The translations under genes and the position numbers were made by a program. This document shows, piece by piece, positions 13,887 through 17,309 of a DNA stretch of 17,309 nucleotides (its first letter is position 1; the number at the start of each line of letters is the position of its first letter). Source of the stretch: Desulfobacterales bacterium (lineage in GTDB: Bacteria; Desulfobacterota; Desulfobacteria; Desulfobacterales; BuS5); the NCBI GenBank assembly GCA_016735355.1, contig JAERRQ010000391.1, forward strand, positions 1 to 17,309, read 5' to 3'. Below the pieces are notes generated by a model. That model was given only the letters and a program-made list of their open reading frames with translations, was not told the DNA's origin and did no database searches.

Positions 13887-14060
13887 TTATGGATGTCCCA
13901 CAAGTGCTCTCTCATCACCTGAAGCCCATATCTCCCGTGCCCTTTCAGACCATTTCATATATTCATCATTACTCATGTCAAGGCACTGTTGATACACCTC
14001 AAGCATTTTGGCCGTTGTAATATACACCCGTTTTTTACCTTCATGTTTTTCGCGTCTTTC
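13887..14060 (-). pseudogene. Glycosyltransferase family 4 remnant, related to the gene at 14148
   Basis: The frame reads KKRVYITTAK, then MLEVYQQCLDMSNDEYMKWS and ERAREI, ending at 13887. The first part matches KKRVYMTVAK in the middle of the glycosyltransferase at 14148-15320. The second matches its C-terminus (CVDMNDEEYVQWSERA), with similarity visible at DNA level. The fragment is therefore a related GT4 gene with its centre deleted. A one-base shift near 13938 separates this frame from the one that would read YGLQV. Its 5' side is joined to a CACGAAAGACGCGAAAAAC-type intergenic repeat at about 14041-14069. No function is expected. Confidence 0.7.
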
Positions 14061-14069
14061 GTGGTGAAA
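14041..14069. repeat. CACGAA-type short intergenic repeat
   Basis: Read on the minus strand this is a TTTTCACCACGAAAGACGCG stretch continuing with AAAAACATGA, a degenerate CACGAAxGA unit repeated at about 10-bp spacing. It marks the junction between the ORF stub and the glycosyltransferase remnant. It is distinct in sequence from the CAGAT repeats but has similar periodicity. Confidence 0.6.
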
Positions 14070-14133
14070 ATAATGCCATTGCATCCCGCAGACTGCCTGA
14101 ATCACGAACATTGCCGATATAAAATTTCAGCAT
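14041..14133 (-). pseudogene. Short 5' ORF stub of unknown family (30 codons)
   Basis: An ATG at 14133, 15 bp after the upstream glycosyltransferase stop and preceded by AGAGGGTAGAAG, opens MLKFYIGNVRDSGSLRDAMA and LFS. It then runs into a CACCACGAAAGACGCG-type repeat and stops at 14041. It looks like the start of a lost gene cut by the repeat, but I do not recognise the family and it may be chance. Confidence 0.3.
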
Positions 14134-14147
14134 GGTTCTTCTACCCT

Positions 14148-15320
14148 CTACCCAAAAAAAAGTTTCCGATTCTGTTCAACCACCCCGTCATCCTTTGTCA
14201 CCTGAAGCCCATAACTCTGCGCCCTTTCAGACCATTGCACATATTCCTCATCATTCATGTCAACGCACTTTTTAAGAACTTTTTGAAACATCTCCGGCTT
14301 ACTCAAAGGCAGGCCCCAGCCAACACCTTTTTCTTCCAAATTTCGCCAGGGGGTCTGATCGCTTATTAAAACAGGGCAACCAGCGCAAAGCGCCTCTAAT
14401 ATCACATGCCCAAAGTTTTCACCCAGTGTGGGGAAAAAGAAAAAATCATACTCCCTCATTACAGCGCCCACTTTGTCATGCTCTACACTTCCGCAATAAT
14501 TGACCTTAATATTATCCGGCAAGGTACTGATAATTTCCTCGCACTCAGACCAATATGCCTTGTCCTCAATAGGCCCGTAAATATTAAACTGAACATTCCC
14601 AATTAATCCATTAAGCATCTTTAAAGCGCTATCCAGATTTTTCATTCGGGATATGCGGGACAGAAAAATGATCTTAAGGCATCCTTTTGCCTTTTTCTTT
14701 ACTGCAATCAGCCCATCTGCCGCATTGAGCACAGGCGGCAGATCAGGAGCAATAATCACCTGCACATTATTGCCAAACCAGCACCGGATATCCACCTCCT
14801 CATACCGGCTTGACGCTTGCCAAATAACGCTGCGGTACAGACCAAGTGCTTTCGCCACTGTCATATACACCCGTTTTTTAAAGCTCTTCAGCCCAAGGGC
14901 ACCGGGTGAAAACTCCCCGCGCGGAGCAATAACCAATGGCTTGCCTGGAATCAGCCGAAACCTTTGTAATAATAATGGCTTGATGGTAAAATGAGGTGAG
15001 AATAAACTGTTAAGATAGAGAACATCATATTCCGTTGAAATCAAAAGCTTTCTAAAATCACTCAAAGAACGGTTTTTTTGAGACATATAAAAGACATCGG
15101 CCTTGCCGACCCTGTTCCAGCCGTCAATTTTGATTCCAGGATAAGGCTTCGCGTCATCAAAATCACGATCAGCAGTAACAATCTTAAATTCAAACTCAGC
15201 CCCCAGCCTGTCCACCATATTCGCTAATGTCCGTATCGGCCCGCCGGCTTTGTAGCCTGGGAGGTAGTAGCCGACGGATGTTAGGATTTTAAGTTTTAAC
15301 GGTTGTTTTGTTTTTAACAT
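14148..15320 (-). CDS. Glycosyltransferase family 4 (GT-B fold)
   Basis: The 390-residue GT-B protein begins with a basic leader and then LKILTSVGYYLPGYKAGGPI with RTLANMVD, the glycine-rich acceptor motif of GT4 enzymes in surface-polysaccharide loci. VIAPRGEFSPGALGLKSFKK follows in the first half. The donor half has IIFLSRISRMKNLDSAL, FNIYGPIEDKAYW and the EX7E-type motif GENFGHVILEALCAGCPVLI. The length is normal and the frame is intact. No strong ribosome-binding site precedes the ATG at 15320. It probably acts on the cytoplasmic face of the inner membrane; donor and acceptor are unknown. A deleted relative of its 3' end lies immediately downstream (13887-14060), so this region has been duplicated. 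Confidence 0.9.
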   Translation of the reverse strand: MLKTKQPLKLKILTSVGYYLPGYKAGGPIRTLANMVDRLGAEFEFKIVTADRDFDDAKPYPGIKIDGWNRVGKADVFYMSQKNRSLSDFRKLLISTEYDVLYLNSLFSPHFTIKPLLLQRFRLIPGKPLVIAPRGEFSPGALGLKSFKKRVYMTVAKALGLYRSVIWQASSRYEEVDIRCWFGNNVQVIIAPDLPPVLNAADGLIAVKKKAKGCLKIIFLSRISRMKNLDSALKMLNGLIGNVQFNIYGPIEDKAYWSECEEIISTLPDNIKVNYCGSVEHDKVGAVMREYDFFFFPTLGENFGHVILEALCAGCPVLISDQTPWRNLEEKGVGWGLPLSKPEMFQKVLKKCVDMNDEEYVQWSERAQSYGLQVTKDDGVVEQNRKLFFG

Positions 15321-15354
15321 ATTATTGTGCGCCTTTAATGCATTCTTTGACTAT

Positions 15355-16674
15355 TTATGGGCGAACCAGTCTAAAATATGATGATGCAACCGCTTCTATT
15401 TTGAATTGCGACAACCATTGTTGTAAAGTTGCAGAATCAAGATGGGGAGGATTTTCAATAAATTTTACCACCTCTTTAATACGTTCTGCGAATAAACTAT
15501 CCCGATATTCCAGTAGATTCATTGATGGTTGATACATTTTAAAAAAAGAAATGGAACTGTCATAGTTTGTAGTTACAAGATTAAGCACAGGTTTGCCTGT
15601 GCTTGCATATTCCACTACCTTGCTTGGCAATTGATAGGAAGTGCTATTCCCGATATTAATAAGAACATCGGACTTTTTAATGGCTTGAGCAGCTTTTTCC
15701 CTGCTAACTTGCCCGTGCAGAAAAATTTTTGTGCCAAGCAGCGCTTGATACTTATCAAAAAAATCATGACAATCGTGAATACTCCCGAAAAAATGAAGTT
15801 CAAGCCTGTCTCCAATATTGGTATTCAGCAATTTGCTGAACAAAAACAAAAGATAGCCAGGGCTTCGAATATTTTTATAAAGCGTCCCAATAAAGACAAG
15901 TCTCAATTTTTGATTTTTCGGAAAAAGAGGAGATATACTTTCATTGTTTATCTGAGAAAGCAAAGGCGGAATGACATAAATTTTAGAGGTATTTTCAGGA
16001 AAGAGCTCTGCATACTTCTCCAAAGTTGGCTTTGTAGTTACTGCAATAACATCAGATTGATTAAATATCTCTCTTTCGCACTTATAGTTCAATTTTTTGT
16101 AGAAGATGTGATTATTTGTCGGAGTTTTTTCCAGAAAACAGAACGGATCGCCAATGTCAACCAGCCACTTGATTTGTGGATATTTTTTTTTCAGATTAAA
16201 TCCGATTAGATGGCTGGTGAAGGGAATAGATACGGTAATAAAACTGTCATAGCAATTTTCTGTGAGCAACTGCCCCGCCTTTTTAACCGCAGAAAAATAC
16301 CACAGGCATGCATAGTCCGGCCAATATACCTTTTTCCATGTATGATCATGGAAGCATTTTATAAGACGTCCGGCTTTATGGCGTACGCTGATACCTGCAG
16401 AAGATTCCTGGTTGCCCGGCGTTTTTTTCCCGGACAGTTTTTTTATGCTGAGCCTGTTTCTTAAAAACTCTGTTATTTTTCCTCCGGTCCTGTAAATATT
16501 AACTCCATTCAAAATTTCGTTTTCAGGCAAACCAGGTCCCCAGCCACACACCACATCAACACGATGCCCTTGTTTTGTCCAATGTTCAGCGATGGCTGAC
16601 CACCGAAATGCACGTGGTGTAAGTGCAGGAGCATAGGAATAACAAATAATTAAAATATGAAAACTTTTTACTAT
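15355..16674 (-). CDS. Glycosyltransferase family 4 (GT-B fold), start codon uncertain
   Basis: The open frame encodes a GT4-like protein of about 440 residues. Conserved N-terminal sequence ILIICYSYAPALTPRAFRWS then AIAEHWTKQGHRVDVVCGWG lies upstream of the first GTG (16554), so that GTG is not the start. No in-frame ATG, GTG or TTG exists between this region and the preceding gene. The codon at the expected place is ATA (16674), reading ATA-GTA-AAA-AGT with AAAAAAGG about 10 bases upstream, as if an ATG had mutated. The donor half has KLRLVFIGTLYKNIRSPGYL, ADVLIN-like SDVLINIGNSTSYQLPSKVV and EYASTGKPVLNLVT. Translation may be weak or may use a non-standard start. A 34-bp gap separates it from the next gene. 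Confidence 0.82.
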   Translation of the reverse strand: MVKSFHILIICYSYAPALTPRAFRWSAIAEHWTKQGHRVDVVCGWGPGLPENEILNGVNIYRTGGKITEFLRNRLSIKKLSGKKTPGNQESSAGISVRHKAGRLIKCFHDHTWKKVYWPDYACLWYFSAVKKAGQLLTENCYDSFITVSIPFTSHLIGFNLKKKYPQIKWLVDIGDPFCFLEKTPTNNHIFYKKLNYKCEREIFNQSDVIAVTTKPTLEKYAELFPENTSKIYVIPPLLSQINNESISPLFPKNQKLRLVFIGTLYKNIRSPGYLLFLFSKLLNTNIGDRLELHFFGSIHDCHDFFDKYQALLGTKIFLHGQVSREKAAQAIKKSDVLINIGNSTSYQLPSKVVEYASTGKPVLNLVTTNYDSSISFFKMYQPSMNLLEYRDSLFAERIKEVVKFIENPPHLDSATLQQWLSQFKIEAVASSYFRLVRP

Positions 16675-16733
16675 TTTTAATAACCTTTTTTCCGAAGTAG
16701 GAACGGGGACGAAATAACTGAAAAATGGTCTAA

Positions 16734-17309
16734 TTAAAGCGCAATCTTTCTGCCATAAGAAGATGAGTAAAAATTGTTTGCGGGAGGATGTTTTCCGAAA
16801 TTATAAACAGTGTTAATATTTTTAAAATTGCTGAACATCCATGGTATCTCAATAAACTGCTGCATAGATTGTGCGTATATATGTAATATTTTAAGCTTAC
16901 ATTCCTGAAAATTTGTATAAAAGCATATTTTTGAACCATATCCATAATGCCGCCCGACAAACCCTTCTATTCCAAAATACAGACACTCCCCGCTGACTGC
17001 ATTCCCAAGCTTAAACAGATTCTCATTGAGATTGGCCGGTTCACGGCCTTTCACTTGCGGGGCAAAGTGTGCCTTGACTGAGCGGTATTCGTTCCGACGT
17101 TCGGGTAACGGGGTATAAAGATATGTGCCGGGGTCGGAAATTATGTCTTTTCCGTCGATATTAAGCTCAATTGAAAGCTGGTCGTTGTGGGCATGTCCAC
17201 CGTTGCCGTTTTGGCCAATGGAGCCGCAGCGGATGGCAAGATAAAATCGTTTTGAACGGTAGATATAAAGCCCGAAATCAGGATAAGCATAGAGTTTCAA
17301 ACTAACTGC
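16734..17309 (-). CDS. Heparinase II/III family protein, C-terminal part (runs off window)
   Basis: The open frame enters at the window edge (AVSLKLYAYPDFGLYIYR) and ends at 16734, giving about 190 residues of the beta-sandwich half of a heparinase II/III-like protein. Diagnostic sequence is AIRCGSIGQNGNGGHAHNDQ then LSIELNIDGKDIISDPGTYL and RRNEYRSVKAHFAPQV. This corresponds to the GHVHADTLSFE region of the heparinase-like protein at 5747-7369, but the two are divergent and are not a recent duplication. The TTG at 17300 is an internal codon, not the start. It is the first gene of the leftward cluster visible here. Confidence 0.85.
   Translation of the reverse strand, partial: AVSLKLYAYPDFGLYIYRSKRFYLAIRCGSIGQNGNGGHAHNDQLSIELNIDGKDIISDPGTYLYTPLPERRNEYRSVKAHFAPQVKGREPANLNENLFKLGNAVSGECLYFGIEGFVGRHYGYGSKICFYTNFQECKLKILHIYAQSMQQFIEIPWMFSNFKNINTVYNFGKHPPANNFYSSSYGRKIAL

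Noticed and set aside
15529..16209. Plus-strand 226-codon ORF
   Set aside because: It is antisense to the glycosyltransferase at 15355-16674, resembles no family, and arises from low stop density in that frame.

Overview
The window looks like accessory chromosome from a Gram-negative bacterium. The gene content suggests a Desulfobacterota (Desulfobacterales-type) organism: AAA-ATPase_like and DUF4143 ATPases, mqsRA and vapBC modules, many short intergenic repeats, and a surface-polysaccharide locus. That assignment is an inference from gene families; no marker gene is present. Nearly all intact genes from 17309 down to 2452 lie on the minus strand. They form one surface-polysaccharide (O-antigen or exopolysaccharide) locus, read right to left.

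Layout. 1-108 is the 5' end of an AAA-ATPase_like gene (minus). 304-2379 (plus) is a destroyed DUF4143-type ATPase gene. Its middle is replaced by about 1.1 kb holding a 5' fragment of wecB, an inverted pair of short repeats and an apparently complete vapBC module with its own promoter and operator. 2452-9527 (minus) is the intact core: bi-domain oxidoreductase, heparinase II/III-like protein, glycosyltransferase, NAD-dependent sugar epimerase/reductase, and a WecA/WbpL-like sugar-1-phosphate transferase with its own promoter. 9619-10781 holds the 3' end of an AlbA_2/RecG-like regulator joined to a frameshifted methyltransferase. 10811-12736 is asnB, preceded by only the first about 25 codons of a sugar 4,6-dehydratase. 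12896-13790 is an mqsRA module with intact antitoxin mqsA and a toxin gene mqsR wrecked by a nonsense codon, two small insertions and a frameshift. 13887-14133 is gene debris. 14148-17309 holds two more glycosyltransferases and the 3' part of a second heparinase-like gene.

How the genes would work together: the epimerase/reductase would make an N-acetyl deoxysugar nucleotide, the WbpL-like protein would load it on undecaprenyl phosphate, and the glycosyltransferases would extend the unit. The oxidoreductase, heparinase-like proteins, amidotransferase and (formerly) methyltransferase would modify sugars such as uronic acids. This is inferred from family knowledge; the polymer cannot be read from the sequence.

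The most striking property is small-scale remodelling. A 99-bp terminal-inverted-repeat element flanked by a perfect 12-bp direct repeat sits inside mqsR. Heptanucleotide repeats are inserted in frame inside two intact enzymes. A 10-bp-periodic CAGAT repeat sits at gene edges and encodes the last residues of AsnB. At least six genes survive only as fragments. No rRNA, tRNA, CRISPR array or full insertion sequence was seen.
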